A stretch of DNA of 64,000 nucleotides from Faecalimonas umbilicata (GTDB lineage: Bacteria; Bacillota; Clostridia; Lachnospirales; Lachnospiraceae), in assembly GCF_004346095.1 (NCBI RefSeq), contig NZ_SLZV01000018.1, positions 1 to 64,000 on the forward strand. The letters are read 5' to 3'. This document shows positions 42,693 through 52,519 of this stretch, piece by piece. Numbering within the stretch: position 1 is the stretch's first letter; each line of letters opens with the position of its first letter. Below the pieces are notes generated by a model. It had not been told where the DNA came from, did not search any database, and saw only the letters and a list, made by a program, of their open reading frames with translations. The position numbers and the translations under genes were made by a program.

Positions 42693-44060
42693 TTACATCA
42701 GCTTCTTTAACAATTTTAAATGTCCTTTATACGGTGGATAGCGAACTGGAAGATCTAGCCACAGGGCCTTTTTCAAAATGCTCTTTCTATGGGTAAATGT
42801 ATCAAACCCTGCTTTTCCATGGTAGGATCCCATTCCACTTTCCCCGACACCTCCAAATGGCATATGCGAAGTAGCTAAATGGACAACTGTATCATTGACA
42901 CATCCCCCGCCATAGGAAATCTGTCCGAGTACCTTTTTTTCTGTCCTGCGGCTTCTTGTAAAGAGATACAATGCCAAAGGTTTTGGCCGACTGTTGATCT
43001 GTGCGATTGCTTCATCCAAATCTTCATACACAAGTACCGGAAGAATCGGACCGAAAATTTCTTCCTGCATCACTGGACTGTCCCAGGATACCCGTGTCAG
43101 AATTGTTGGCTCAATCTTTCCTGACTTTCTAGACCATTCTCCTCCAACAACAGTATGCCGCTGATCAATATATCCACAGAGTCGATCAAAATGTTTTTCA
43201 TTGATGATCTTCGGGTACTCTCTGTTTTTACATGGCTGCATTCCATACAACTTCTCAGTCATCCGCTTCAGATAAGTGAGCAACTTTTTTCTTACACTTT
43301 TGTGTACAAGTACATAATCCGGTGCCACACAAGTCTGACCTGCATTCAGAAATTTTCCCCACACAATCCTTTTTGCTGCCAGTTTCAGATTGGCTGTCTC
43401 ATCAACAATACACGGACTTTTTCCACCAAGTTCCAGACTGACCGGAGTCAGATGCTCTGCTGCTTTCTTCATCACATGCTTTCCAACTTCCATGCTTCCT
43501 GTAAAAAAGATATAGTCAAATCTTTCGTTCAACAAACTCTCATTCTCTTGTCTTCCACCTTCTATGCAGCAGACATATCCCGGTACAAAAAGTTCCTCCG
43601 TCATCTCCCGCATCAGCCTGGAAACATTTGGGGAATAGGCGGATGGCTTTAATACTGCACAGTTTCCCGCGCCAATTGCTGCAACAAGCGGTGCAATAGT
43701 CAGTTGAAACGGATAATTCCACGGAGACATGATCAGCACAACCCCATATGGTTCTGCATAAATCCGCGATTTTGATGGAAATTGTGTGATAGGTGTCGGA
43801 ACTTGCTTTGTCGCAGCCCACCCACGCAAATGCTTCATTGTATATCGGATTTCTTCTTTCACAATCCCTATTTCTGTCGCATAGGTTTCAAAAGGCGCCT
43901 TGTTCAAATCTTCCCACAGCGCCTTCTCTATTGCCTCCTCATGCGCTTCTATCCACTGATACAACTTTCTCAATTGAATCAGCCGAAAAGAAACATCCTT
44001 TGTCACCTGTGTCTGAAAATATTCCCTCTGTCCCTTTAATACCTTCTGATAGTCTGTCAT
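42693..44060 (-). CDS. Aldehyde dehydrogenase (class 3 type)
   Basis: A 455-residue NAD(P)-dependent aldehyde dehydrogenase of the AlkH/class 3 type. Motifs are MSPWNYPFQLTIAPLVAA, FTGSMEVGKHVM, catalytic Glu in SLELGGKSPCIVD, catalytic Cys in NAGQTCVAPDYVL, and EEIFGPILPVL. The C-terminal hydrophobic tail (KALWLDLPVRYPPYKGH) is typical. Start at 44060 (MTDYQKVLKG) has AGAAAGG 8 bases upstream; an ATG at 44090 is also possible. It overlaps or nearly touches a 78-residue gene. Substrate probably medium- or long-chain aldehydes. Confidence 0.92.
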   Translation of the reverse strand: MTDYQKVLKGQREYFQTQVTKDVSFRLIQLRKLYQWIEAHEEAIEKALWEDLNKAPFETYATEIGIVKEEIRYTMKHLRGWAATKQVPTPITQFPSKSRIYAEPYGVVLIMSPWNYPFQLTIAPLVAAIGAGNCAVLKPSAYSPNVSRLMREMTEELFVPGYVCCIEGGRQENESLLNERFDYIFFTGSMEVGKHVMKKAAEHLTPVSLELGGKSPCIVDETANLKLAAKRIVWGKFLNAGQTCVAPDYVLVHKSVRKKLLTYLKRMTEKLYGMQPCKNREYPKIINEKHFDRLCGYIDQRHTVVGGEWSRKSGKIEPTILTRVSWDSPVMQEEIFGPILPVLVYEDLDEAIAQINSRPKPLALYLFTRSRRTEKKVLGQISYGGGCVNDTVVHLATSHMPFGGVGESGMGSYHGKAGFDTFTHRKSILKKALWLDLPVRYPPYKGHLKLLKKLM

Positions 44061-44086
44061 ATCTTCTGCCTTTCTGTATGGATCAT

Positions 44087-44323
44087 TCATACTTTACAGA
44101 GCGTCTCCCACGCTTCCGTCTGTAACCTTTCTTTTTCGCTATCATTATAAGAAAAATGTGCTACTTTTACAACACCATCCGGCATAGAATCTTCAATACT
44201 TTTCTCGCTCCTATCCTCGCCGCCTTCTTCCAGCACAAGCAATTCTTCCAATCTGGCCTTCGGCGCAAAATAAGTAAAAAATACGCTCTTGTTCCATGTT
44301 TTCTTTTCCACTTGTTTCATCAT
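44087..44323 (-). CDS. Small unrecognised protein (78 aa)
   Basis: A 78-residue charged, soluble peptide (WNKSVFFTYFAPKARLEELL; then an acidic stretch LEEGGEDRSEKS; ends ETLCKV). GGGAG lies 6 bases before ATG-ATG. Its stop overlaps a possible ATG of the aldehyde dehydrogenase gene by 4 bases, so the two are likely coupled. No family recognised. Confidence 0.55.
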   Translation of the reverse strand: MMKQVEKKTWNKSVFFTYFAPKARLEELLVLEEGGEDRSEKSIEDSMPDGVVKVAHFSYNDSEKERLQTEAWETLCKV

Positions 44324-44457
44324 ACAACTCTCCCTTTTCTCTTTCTTTTTACTTTTTCTTTTGTTCTACTGTTTGGAATAACGGCGGGAAAGATCATCCA
44401 GCCGGGAAAACAAGAATGTTTTCATGATTCATTTTCTCTTTTGAAATTCTACTTGAA

Positions 44458-44527
44458 ATGGTAAGCGGCGAAAAAACCGCTTACCGATATTTCTTATCAT
44501 AGCACACTTCCCCTAAAAGGGAAAGTC
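44458..44527 (-). other. Two hairpins after polC
   Basis: ACTTTCCC/GGGGAAGT (44527-44504) and GGTAAGCGG/CCGCTTACC (44483-44458) follow the polC stop on the minus strand. Neither has a good U-run directly after; the second has six T in its loop. Together they may slow or end transcription. Confidence 0.45.
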
Positions 44528-44544
44528 CCTATTTGTTTAATCTT

Positions 44545-47500
44545 TTACAGATCAAACAGTGACAGCTGATTCGTTTCCGGCAGATCACCAAACATCCCAA
44601 GATCCGCCATAAAGTCAATGACAGTTTTACTAACCTTTGTCCGCTGTCTAAAATCATCTCTCGAAAGATATGGTCCATCTTCTGCTGCCATCTCCACTGC
44701 TTCCGCCGCCTTATCGCCCATTCCTTCGATGCTGGAGAGCGGCGGCATCAATTTGCCGTCAATGATCTGAAATTTTGTCGCCTTCGCCCGATAAATGTCA
44801 AGCGGAAGAAATTCATACCCTCTCGCATACATCTCCTGCACGATTCGCATATCTTTGAGTGTATCCTGATCCTTTTTACTCAGAGAATCCGAACGGTTCT
44901 TGTAGTCCCGGAGATAAAACTCCAGTTTTTCCTTGCCCTGACACATCAATTCATAGGAAAATGCAGATGCACGGATACTAAAATATGCCGCATAATACGC
45001 CAGCGGATAATTGACTTTGCAGTAGGCAATCCGATATGCCATCATGACATAGGCCGCTGCATGGGCTTTCGGGAACATATATTTGATCTTCTTACATGAC
45101 CAGATATACCAGTCGGGAACGCCCGCCGCCTTCATCGCATCTTCCCATTCCGGCTTCAGCCCCTTCCCTTTACGGACACTCTCCATGATCGTAAAGGACA
45201 GCTCACTTTCCATTCCGGTATTGATCAGATACGTCATAATGTCATCACGAGTACAGATAGCTGTAGAAATTGTCGCTTTTCCCTCCTGGATCAACGTCTG
45301 TGCATTGTTCAGCCATACATCCGTACCATGTGACAAACCAGAGATACGGATTAGATCAGACAACGTCTTTGGCTTTGTATCCACAACCATCTGGATAACG
45401 AAATCAGTCCCAAACTCCGGGATTCCAAGACATCCCACCGGACATCCTCCGATATCCGAAGGCTTGATCCCAAGAGACCCTGTATCCGCAAAAAGCTGCA
45501 TCACTCCCGGGTCATCCAAAGGAATCTCTGTCGCCTTAAACGGCTTTCCGGTCAGCTGCTCCACAAGTTCCTCCAGCATCTTGATCATCGTCGGATCATC
45601 GTGCCCGAGAATATCAAGCTTCAGCAAGTTATGGTCGATCGAGTGATAGTCAAAATGTGTCGTGATAATGTCTGTCGTCATATCATTCGCCGGATGCTGC
45701 ACCGGTGTGAAGGAATTGATATTCTCCCCGTGAGGCAGTACGATGATTCCTCCCGGATGCTGCCCGGTGCTCCGCCGGATCCCGGTACACCCTTCCACAA
45801 TCCGCTCAATTTCACACTTCCTCTTTCTGCTTCCATGCTCCTCATAGTAATTTTTTACAAATCCGAACGCCGTCTTCTCCGCCAACGTTCCGATCGTCCC
45901 GGCACGGTACGTCTGCCCTTCGCCGAAGATGACCTCGGTATACTTATGTGCATTACTCTGATAATCTCCCGAGAAATTCAAGTCGATATCTGGCTCTTTA
46001 TTTCCCTTAAATCCAAGGAACGTCTCAAACGGAATATCAAATCCATCTTTGACAAGCGGTTGTCCACAGTTCGGGCATACTTTATCCGGCATATCCCATC
46101 CACATCCTCCGGCAAATGCACGCACTTCCTCCGACTCAAAATCACTGTAATGACAATTGGTACAGTAATAATGCGGGCTGAGCGGGTTTACCTCGGTAAT
46201 TCCCGCCATCGTCGCCACGAAAGAAGAACCGACAGAACCTCTGGAGCCAACAAGATATCCATCCTCGTTTGATTTCCACACCAGCTTCTGCGCAATAATG
46301 TACATCACGGCAAATCCATTGGAAATAATGGAGTTCAATTCCCTCTCAAGACGTTCTACAACGATCTCCGGAAGTTCTTCCCCGTACATACTATGCGCCT
46401 TATCATAACAGATATTCCGAAGTGTCTGATCCGAATCTTCAATGACCGGAGGACACTTATCGGGCCTCACCGGGGAAATCCGCTCGATGGAATCGGCGAT
46501 CTTATTTGTATTCGTGATCACGACTTCCTCCGCCTTCTTAGATCCGAGATAAGAAAATTCTTCCAGCATCTCCTCCGTTGTCCGAAGATACAGCGGCGGC
46601 TGGCTGTCCGCATCAGAAAATCCTTTTCCGGTCATAATGATCCTTCGATAAACCTCACTGTCCGGATCCATAAAATGCACATCACAGGTTGCGACAACTG
46701 GCTTTTGAAATTTCTCTCCAAGCTGTACGATCCTCCTGTTCATGTTCTTTAGATCTTCCTCACTCTTAATATTTCTCTGCTTCTCACTGGCGATCATAAA
46801 TGCGTTGTTGCCGATCGGCTGGATTTCCAGATAATCGTAATAATCTACGATCTTTGCGATTGTCTCTTCCGATTTCCCATCCAAAAGCGCCCGATATAAT
46901 TCGCCCGCCTCGCAGGCACTTCCAAGGATCAGCCCTTCCCGGTACTTGTTGAATTCGCTTTTTGGAATTCGCGGACGTCTCGCAAAATATTTTAAGTGCG
47001 AGAGGGAAACAAGTGTATACAGATTCACTCTTCCCACTTCATTCTTTGCAAGAATGATCGCATGGTAAGTCGGCATTTTCTTGATCGCATCCGGGTTCAT
47101 ATCCCCAAATGCATTGACTTCTTTTAAAGTCGTCATCCCTCGTTCCTTTAACATCTCGATAAATTTCACATAGATTTCCGCCGTCGCTGCCGCATCATCC
47201 ACAGCACGATGATGATTTTCCAGAGAAATGTTTAATGCCTTCGCCACAATATTCAACTTATATTTGGACAAGGTTGGAAGCAGTACACGGGCAAGTCCCA
47301 CAGTGTCCACCGAGGTAAATGTCCGGCTTCTTCCAAGTCTGACACAGTTCTGTTCAATAAATCCCACATCAAATCCTGCATTGTGCGCCACAAGCGCAGA
47401 CTCACCGACAAAATCAAGAAATGCCGGAAGTGCCTCCTCAATCTTTGGAGCCTCCAGTACCATGTCATCTGTAATGTGCGTGAGCTGCTGAATCTCAAAC

Positions 47501-49023
47501 GGGATTGGGATCTCCGGATTGACAAACGTACTGAATCGATCCACGATCGCCCCGTCGGTGATTTTAACCGCTCCGATCTCTATGATCCGATCTTCCGCCG
47601 CGCTGAATCCGGTTGTCTCAATATCAAATACAACAAACGTGTCATCCAGTGTCTGCCCCTGTTCGTTGACAGCGATCTCTGTCAAGTCGTCTACAAGATA
47701 TGCTTCCACCCCATATATGATCTTAAATGGATCCTCCTTGTCAAGTCGTTCCACATAATGATTGGCATCCGGGAAAGCCTGCACTACGCCGTGGTCCGTA
47801 ATGGCGATCGCCTGATGTCCCCAGTCATGTGCCCTCGCCACAAGCGCCTGCGCCTCAGATACTCCATCCATATCACTCATTTTCGTGTGGCAGTGAAGCT
47901 CCACACGCTTCTCTGGGCTGGTATCCTTCCTCGTTGTCGTAAAGTCACTGATCTTACGGATACCCACAACGGAACCGATCGTCAGCTCTCCATCAAACTT
48001 ATCAATCGTCGTCACTCCTTTGATCTTCAAAAAAGCGCCTTTTTTGATTCCTGCGAGAATCTCAGGAAGCTGTTCATTTCTCGTGAACATCTTTACCATG
48101 ATCGTATCCGTGAAATCTGTGATTGCAAACATGACGATTGTCTTCTCATTTCGGATTTCTCTCGTCTCCAGCTTCAAAATCTTTCCACGGATCGTAATCT
48201 CTCCCATCTCTCCGACCACATCGGAAAGCGGAATTGCCTCATCCTCAAAATCCCTTCCATATAGTACATCCGGATTGTCAGACCGCTTCGGAGAGCGGTA
48301 AAATTCTTTTTTCTGAAATTCCCTCTTTGGAAATTCCTTTTTCTTCGGTTCTGCAGGTGCTTTCTCCTGTTTTGGAACACTTTCCTTCTTCTTTACTCCT
48401 TCTGTCTTTTCCTTCTTCTGAGCGATCTTTTCCTCATGAAGGCTTGCATTCTGCTCCAGAATTGCATCTACTTCCTGCTGAATCCGAATTTCTCCGTGTT
48501 TCTTATTCTTACTTTCTTGCGGCTCCCGATACAATACTTTAATCTTCGTCGGAACCTGACACCGCTCGTTAAAAATCCGGTCAATGGTCCCTACAATCGC
48601 ATCTTTTTTCCCTTCTGCCACAATGGAATCTGTCATCTCAATGCAAAGAGTCTGTGTGTCCTCAAATGTACACACTGCATTTTGAAACATATTGTACTCT
48701 AACATACTCTGTCGCTGAAGTTCATATAAAATACTATCCCGATACTCTCGCAGAAGATTTTCCGGTGTATAAAGCTCCGAAAGCTGATAGGTCTCTACCA
48801 CCTCAACCTGGATCTGTGTATGTCCGAATAATTGTTCCCGGATCATCTCTTCCATCTTGCAGACAGACCGCTTTGCAATCAGGTGGGTGCTGCATATATG
48901 TACCCGTATAAAATCTCTCAGAGAAGTGGTCGTGACTTTCATCACTTCCACTTCTCTGAAAAGATTCTCATATTCTTTATTTACTTTTAATGTCGGAAAT
49001 ACATCAAAAAATAATTTTCCCAT
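44545..49023 (-). CDS. polC: DNA polymerase III alpha subunit, PolC type
   Basis: A 1492-residue replicative polymerase, slightly longer than Bacillus PolC. Order: N-terminal domain (1-240) with a Lys/Glu-rich linker (about 200-250); OB domain (about 270-355, EITIRGKILKLETREIRNEK); PHP domain with RVELHCHTKMSDMDGVSEA; 3'-5' exonuclease inserted in PHP (FVVFDIETTGFSAAEDRIIE to about residue 630); zinc-binding Cys pairs (CTNCHYSD, CPNCGQPL); palm with PDIDLNFSGDY. Typical of low-GC Gram-positives. It follows ispG by 18 bases. Confidence 0.98.
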   Translation of the reverse strand: MGKLFFDVFPTLKVNKEYENLFREVEVMKVTTTSLRDFIRVHICSTHLIAKRSVCKMEEMIREQLFGHTQIQVEVVETYQLSELYTPENLLREYRDSILYELQRQSMLEYNMFQNAVCTFEDTQTLCIEMTDSIVAEGKKDAIVGTIDRIFNERCQVPTKIKVLYREPQESKNKKHGEIRIQQEVDAILEQNASLHEEKIAQKKEKTEGVKKKESVPKQEKAPAEPKKKEFPKREFQKKEFYRSPKRSDNPDVLYGRDFEDEAIPLSDVVGEMGEITIRGKILKLETREIRNEKTIVMFAITDFTDTIMVKMFTRNEQLPEILAGIKKGAFLKIKGVTTIDKFDGELTIGSVVGIRKISDFTTTRKDTSPEKRVELHCHTKMSDMDGVSEAQALVARAHDWGHQAIAITDHGVVQAFPDANHYVERLDKEDPFKIIYGVEAYLVDDLTEIAVNEQGQTLDDTFVVFDIETTGFSAAEDRIIEIGAVKITDGAIVDRFSTFVNPEIPIPFEIQQLTHITDDMVLEAPKIEEALPAFLDFVGESALVAHNAGFDVGFIEQNCVRLGRSRTFTSVDTVGLARVLLPTLSKYKLNIVAKALNISLENHHRAVDDAAATAEIYVKFIEMLKERGMTTLKEVNAFGDMNPDAIKKMPTYHAIILAKNEVGRVNLYTLVSLSHLKYFARRPRIPKSEFNKYREGLILGSACEAGELYRALLDGKSEETIAKIVDYYDYLEIQPIGNNAFMIASEKQRNIKSEEDLKNMNRRIVQLGEKFQKPVVATCDVHFMDPDSEVYRRIIMTGKGFSDADSQPPLYLRTTEEMLEEFSYLGSKKAEEVVITNTNKIADSIERISPVRPDKCPPVIEDSDQTLRNICYDKAHSMYGEELPEIVVERLERELNSIISNGFAVMYIIAQKLVWKSNEDGYLVGSRGSVGSSFVATMAGITEVNPLSPHYYCTNCHYSDFESEEVRAFAGGCGWDMPDKVCPNCGQPLVKDGFDIPFETFLGFKGNKEPDIDLNFSGDYQSNAHKYTEVIFGEGQTYRAGTIGTLAEKTAFGFVKNYYEEHGSRKRKCEIERIVEGCTGIRRSTGQHPGGIIVLPHGENINSFTPVQHPANDMTTDIITTHFDYHSIDHNLLKLDILGHDDPTMIKMLEELVEQLTGKPFKATEIPLDDPGVMQLFADTGSLGIKPSDIGGCPVGCLGIPEFGTDFVIQMVVDTKPKTLSDLIRISGLSHGTDVWLNNAQTLIQEGKATISTAICTRDDIMTYLINTGMESELSFTIMESVRKGKGLKPEWEDAMKAAGVPDWYIWSCKKIKYMFPKAHAAAYVMMAYRIAYCKVNYPLAYYAAYFSIRASAFSYELMCQGKEKLEFYLRDYKNRSDSLSKKDQDTLKDMRIVQEMYARGYEFLPLDIYRAKATKFQIIDGKLMPPLSSIEGMGDKAAEAVEMAAEDGPYLSRDDFRQRTKVSKTVIDFMADLGMFGDLPETNQLSLFDL

Positions 49024-49041
49024 GTATCATCTGCCATCCTT

Positions 49042-50097
49042 CTATTCGTTCCAATTCAAAAGTTCTTCTCTTAATACAGACAAGAGCTGCTCTTCTTTGA
49101 CCTTTTTGATAATTTCACCCTTTTTGATCAGAAGTCCTTCCCCGATTCCTCCTGCGATTCCGATATCTGCTTCTTTCGCTTCTCCCGGACCGTTTACTAC
49201 ACAGCCCATCACAGCCACCTTAATATCAAGCGGAATATCTGCCACCATATTTTCCACCTGATTCGCAAGTCCGATCAAGTCAATCTTCGTTCTTCCGCAA
49301 GTCGGACAAGATACAACTTCAATACCGCCTTTGCGAAGTCCCAGTGTCTTTAAGATTAATTTTGCAGACTTGATTTCTTCCAACGGATCTCCGGTCAGCG
49401 ACACACGGATCGTATCTCCGATCCCCTGATATAAAATGATTCCAAGCCCGACCGAAGACTTAATATTGCCCGACAATACCGTTCCGGACTCTGTGATACC
49501 AACGTGCAGCGGATACGGACACTGCTTTGCGATCAGCTCATGTGCTTTCACACACATCAAGACATCTGAAGATTTAATACTGACAACAAGATTATCATAT
49601 CCCATCTCCTCGATCAAGCGCACTTTGTCCATTGCACTTTCCACGATTCCTTCCGCAGTCACACCACCATATTTTTCTAAAAGCGGTTTCTCCAAAGAGC
49701 CACTGTTCACTCCCACGCGAATTGGGATATTGTATTCCTTTGCCTTATCGACAACCGCCTGCACTCTGCTTCTATCACCGATATTCCCCGGGTTGATTCG
49801 GATTTTATCCGCACCGTTTTCGATCGCAGCGATTGCAAGTCGGTAATCAAAATGAATATCCGCCACAAGCGGGATATGGATCCGCTTCTTAATCTCCCGG
49901 ATTGCCTCTGCCGCCTCCATCGTCGGCACTGCACAGCGGATAATCTGACATCCTGCCGCCTCTAATGCAAGGATTTGCTGCACAGTCGCTTCCACATCTT
50001 CTGTCTTTGTATTTGTCATCGATTGGATAGCAACCGGATTGCCTCCTCCGATCTTTACGGTTCCAATCTGAATCACTTTTGTATCTTCTCTTGCCAT
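49042..50097 (-). CDS. ispG: 4-hydroxy-3-methylbut-2-enyl diphosphate synthase (IspG/GcpE)
   Basis: A 351-residue 4Fe-4S enzyme of the MEP isoprenoid pathway. Motifs: [20 protein letters not shown] at the N-terminus, [23 protein letters not shown], and the cluster Cys residues in [13 protein letters not shown] and [12 protein letters not shown]. The ATG at 50097 has AAAGGAG 8 bases upstream. Sits between a small anchored protein gene and polC in one transcription unit. Confidence 0.97.
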   Translation of the reverse strand: MAREDTKVIQIGTVKIGGGNPVAIQSMTNTKTEDVEATVQQILALEAAGCQIIRCAVPTMEAAEAIREIKKRIHIPLVADIHFDYRLAIAAIENGADKIRINPGNIGDRSRVQAVVDKAKEYNIPIRVGVNSGSLEKPLLEKYGGVTAEGIVESAMDKVRLIEEMGYDNLVVSIKSSDVLMCVKAHELIAKQCPYPLHVGITESGTVLSGNIKSSVGLGIILYQGIGDTIRVSLTGDPLEEIKSAKLILKTLGLRKGGIEVVSCPTCGRTKIDLIGLANQVENMVADIPLDIKVAVMGCVVNGPGEAKEADIGIAGGIGEGLLIKKGEIIKKVKEEQLLSVLREELLNWNE

Positions 50098-50176
50098 GGT
50101 CGTTACTCCTTTCCGTCCCATTTGAAAACCCTCTATGAAAATTGCTGCATTCTCTTAGAGGGCATGTTCTTCTGCA

Positions 50177-50638
50177 CTATTTTTTATCAAAAACCAACTG
50201 ATCTCCGTACTCCCGCTCGGTAAGTGTCAGCTGATTGTTCTGTACACTGTAATCGTATGTGGCTGTGATCTCACTCAATGCTGTTTCCAGCATATCGGCA
50301 GTATATTTCCCTTCCGATTTTTCTTCTGCTTCCAGAAGAGCTTCCTCATCCGCCTTAAATGTCACCGTCTTGCTATCCTTATCTAAAAGGTACTCCATGC
50401 CGATCGTCATCTTCTTGTCTTCGAAAATTTCTTCCCAGTCAACCAGAAGTGTTCCATTTCCCTTAATCGTCAGCACAAGCTGCTGCTCGGTGCTTTTCCA
50501 TGTCCCCTCCAGCGGATTCCCGGTAAACATCTTAAACAAGAAAAATGCCCCGATCAAAATAATTAGTACACTCGCCGTGGATATGACAATCCTCCATGCC
50601 ATACTACGTTTCTCTTCATTGCTCTTTGCGATAAACAT
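50177..50638 (-). CDS. Membrane-anchored protein with lipocalin-like domain
   Basis: A 153-residue protein: a short basic N-terminus (MFIAKSNEEKRSMAWRIV), one membrane helix (about 17-40), and an extracellular domain of about 110 residues starting NPLEGTWKSTEQQLVLTIKG. The G-W opening and beta pattern recall DUF5640-type lipocalin-like domains. The ATG at 50638 has AAGGAAGGGG upstream. First gene behind the consensus promoter for ispG and polC. Function unknown. Confidence 0.72.
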   Translation of the reverse strand: MFIAKSNEEKRSMAWRIVISTASVLIILIGAFFLFKMFTGNPLEGTWKSTEQQLVLTIKGNGTLLVDWEEIFEDKKMTIGMEYLLDKDSKTVTFKADEEALLEAEEKSEGKYTADMLETALSEITATYDYSVQNNQLTLTEREYGDQLVFDKK

Positions 50639-50745
50639 GCTACCCCTTCCTTCCCTGCAAGTCATTGAAGTATCTCCTACTGTCATCTGAATTTCTCATC
50701 ACTTCCCACAATAGAAAAATTGCTTCTCGCCCTTGTTGTAAGTAA

Positions 50746-50774
50746 ATTATAAGTTGTTTCAGAAAGAGTGTCAA
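50746..50774 (-). promoter_or_regulatory. Promoter of the ispG-polC unit
   Basis: TTGACA (50774-50769) and TATAAT (50751-50746) on the minus strand are 17 bases apart, a perfect sigma-A promoter about 110 bases before the first gene. Confidence 0.92.
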
Positions 50775-50788
50775 CGGATAATGCGAAA

Positions 50789-50826
50789 GCATACCAAAAA
50801 ACCAGATCTCTGATATTTCGGTATGC
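50789..50826 (-). terminator. Terminator of the ECF operon
   Basis: GCATACC / GGTATGC stem with a T6 run inside its 3' part and TTTCG after it, about 35 bases after the last ECF gene. The stem sits just upstream of the next promoter. Confidence 0.6.
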
Positions 50827-50860
50827 CTTCACTCCTAGTATGCCTATTCTATTTTTTATT

Positions 50861-51655
50861 TTAAAGATTTTCCACAAGTTCCTGAATATTTAAAATTTTT
50901 TTCTTAATTCCCATCTTCTGCCCAATTCTTGCACAAAGCGGTGGTGTAACGTGTGCTTCTTTTAAAATATCTGGCTGATAAAAAATATCTTCTTTGCTTC
51001 CATCTGCAATCACATTTTTATGTGCCATCACGATTACTCTCTCAAAATGTTCTGCAACATACTCCATATCATGGGAAATCGTAATGACCGCTTTCCCTTT
51101 CTTTTTTAAATAATCCATAACAATTTTCAGCTGCTCACATCCCCATAAATCTTGTCCTGCCGTCGGTTCATCAAGAATCACGTAATCTGGACTGACTGCA
51201 AGCACTACTGCAATCGTAAGAAATTTTCGAATTGGAAGAGGAATATCAAATGGATGGGTTTCTAAATAGGGACGGATTCCTGTAACTTCTATCGCTTCTT
51301 CTGTACGCTGTCCGATTTCTTCCTCTGAAAGCTTCCAATATCGAAGAACATATTGGATTTCCTTAATTACATCATCATTAAAAATCTGATCATTTGGATT
51401 TTGAAATACATATCCGACATGTGGTGCAATCTGCGCTGTCGTTTTTGTACTTGTATCTATTCCATCTACAAAAATTTTACCTTGGGTCGGTTTATAAATA
51501 TTATTAATTAATTTTACCGTAGTAGATTTTCCCGCTCCATTTTGCCCAATAATCGCCACTCGTTCTCCCTTTTCTATCTTCATGGAAACATTCTCAACAG
51601 CCGTAACAGGATTTCCCGGATATGAAAAACTGATTTCTTTCACTTCAATTGCCAT
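50861..51655 (-). CDS. ECF transporter ATP-binding protein (EcfA-type)
   Basis: A 264-residue ABC ATPase: Walker A GQNGAGKSTTVKLIN (about 37-51), Q-loop VFQNPNDQIFNDDV, signature region shortened to LPIRKFLTIAVVLAVSP in place of the usual LSGGQ, Walker B YVILDEPTAGQD, and His switch ISHDMEYVAE. The loss of a canonical LSGGQ in this subunit is notable. It pairs with the ATPase encoded upstream to drive the T and S components. Ends the operon. Confidence 0.9.
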   Translation of the reverse strand: MAIEVKEISFSYPGNPVTAVENVSMKIEKGERVAIIGQNGAGKSTTVKLINNIYKPTQGKIFVDGIDTSTKTTAQIAPHVGYVFQNPNDQIFNDDVIKEIQYVLRYWKLSEEEIGQRTEEAIEVTGIRPYLETHPFDIPLPIRKFLTIAVVLAVSPDYVILDEPTAGQDLWGCEQLKIVMDYLKKKGKAVITISHDMEYVAEHFERVIVMAHKNVIADGSKEDIFYQPDILKEAHVTPPLCARIGQKMGIKKKILNIQELVENL

Positions 51656-51656
51656 A

Positions 51657-52508
51657 CTATATGTCCCCTCTTTCTTTCAACATTGCAACTGCTTCCCGCT
51701 CACTGACCGGGATACTACTCAATGCTTTTTTCTTTTCTTCCAAAAGAAGTGCCAGTGTCACAACCTGCGGGATTCTAACTTTTTTCTCTCTGAGAATTTG
51801 AAGCTGAAACACCTCTCTGACCGTTCCCTGTGCAATAATTGTCCCCTCTGCCATAGCGATAATCTCATCACAATATTCCGCCAGCAAGTCTACTTTATGT
51901 TCAGCAATAATCACGGTCTTGCCCTGCCTTTTCAAAGCCCCGATAATTTCAAACACATCCATCGTTCCATCCGGATCCAATTGACTGGTCGGTTCATCAA
52001 TCACAATAATGTCCGAATCTAATGCAAGAACAGAAGCAAAGGCAACTCTCTGACATTGTCCACCAGAAAGTGCCAGTGGATTTTTCTGCAATAAAGTATC
52101 TACCTTGACAACTTTTGCAATTTCTAAAATCCGCCGAATCATCTCTTCCTGCTCTACTCCGGTATTCTCAAGACCCATTCCTATTTCTTCAAATACTGTT
52201 TCTTTGATACCGCTCACCTGTGCAAATGGATCCTGAAAAACATATCCGATTCTGACACTCAGTTCACCGTCTTCCCATTCCTCCAGATTTTTCCCTTCTA
52301 CAAGCACGTTTCCCTTCAAAATCCCCCCATAAAATTTGGGACAGAGCCCCCTCATTAAATTGCAGAAAGTGGTCTTCCCACTGGCATTCGGTCCAATCAC
52401 ACCATAGCATTTTCCCTTTTCCAATTTACAGTTCAAATGCCTGACCGCAGCTTTTTTTGTCAATGGATATGCATAGGAAACATCCTGAAATTCAATACAT
52501 ACGCTCAT
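51657..52508 (-). CDS. ECF transporter ATP-binding protein (EcfA'-type)
   Basis: A 283-residue ABC ATPase with Walker A GPNASGKTTFCNLMRG, Q-loop VFQDPFAQVSGIKETV, canonical signature ALSGGQCQRVAFASVLAL and Walker B IIVIDEPTSQLDPDG. It should supply the intact signature motif for the partner's ATP site. Its stop overlaps the start region of the next ATPase gene by spacing of one base. Confidence 0.92.
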   Translation of the reverse strand: MSVCIEFQDVSYAYPLTKKAAVRHLNCKLEKGKCYGVIGPNASGKTTFCNLMRGLCPKFYGGILKGNVLVEGKNLEEWEDGELSVRIGYVFQDPFAQVSGIKETVFEEIGMGLENTGVEQEEMIRRILEIAKVVKVDTLLQKNPLALSGGQCQRVAFASVLALDSDIIVIDEPTSQLDPDGTMDVFEIIGALKRQGKTVIIAEHKVDLLAEYCDEIIAMAEGTIIAQGTVREVFQLQILREKKVRIPQVVTLALLLEEKKKALSSIPVSEREAVAMLKERGDI

Positions 52509-52519
52509 ATTCTCTCCTC

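Noticed and set aside
50683-50877. A 64-residue minus-strand frame
   Set aside because: It spans a terminator and a perfect promoter, so it is not a gene.
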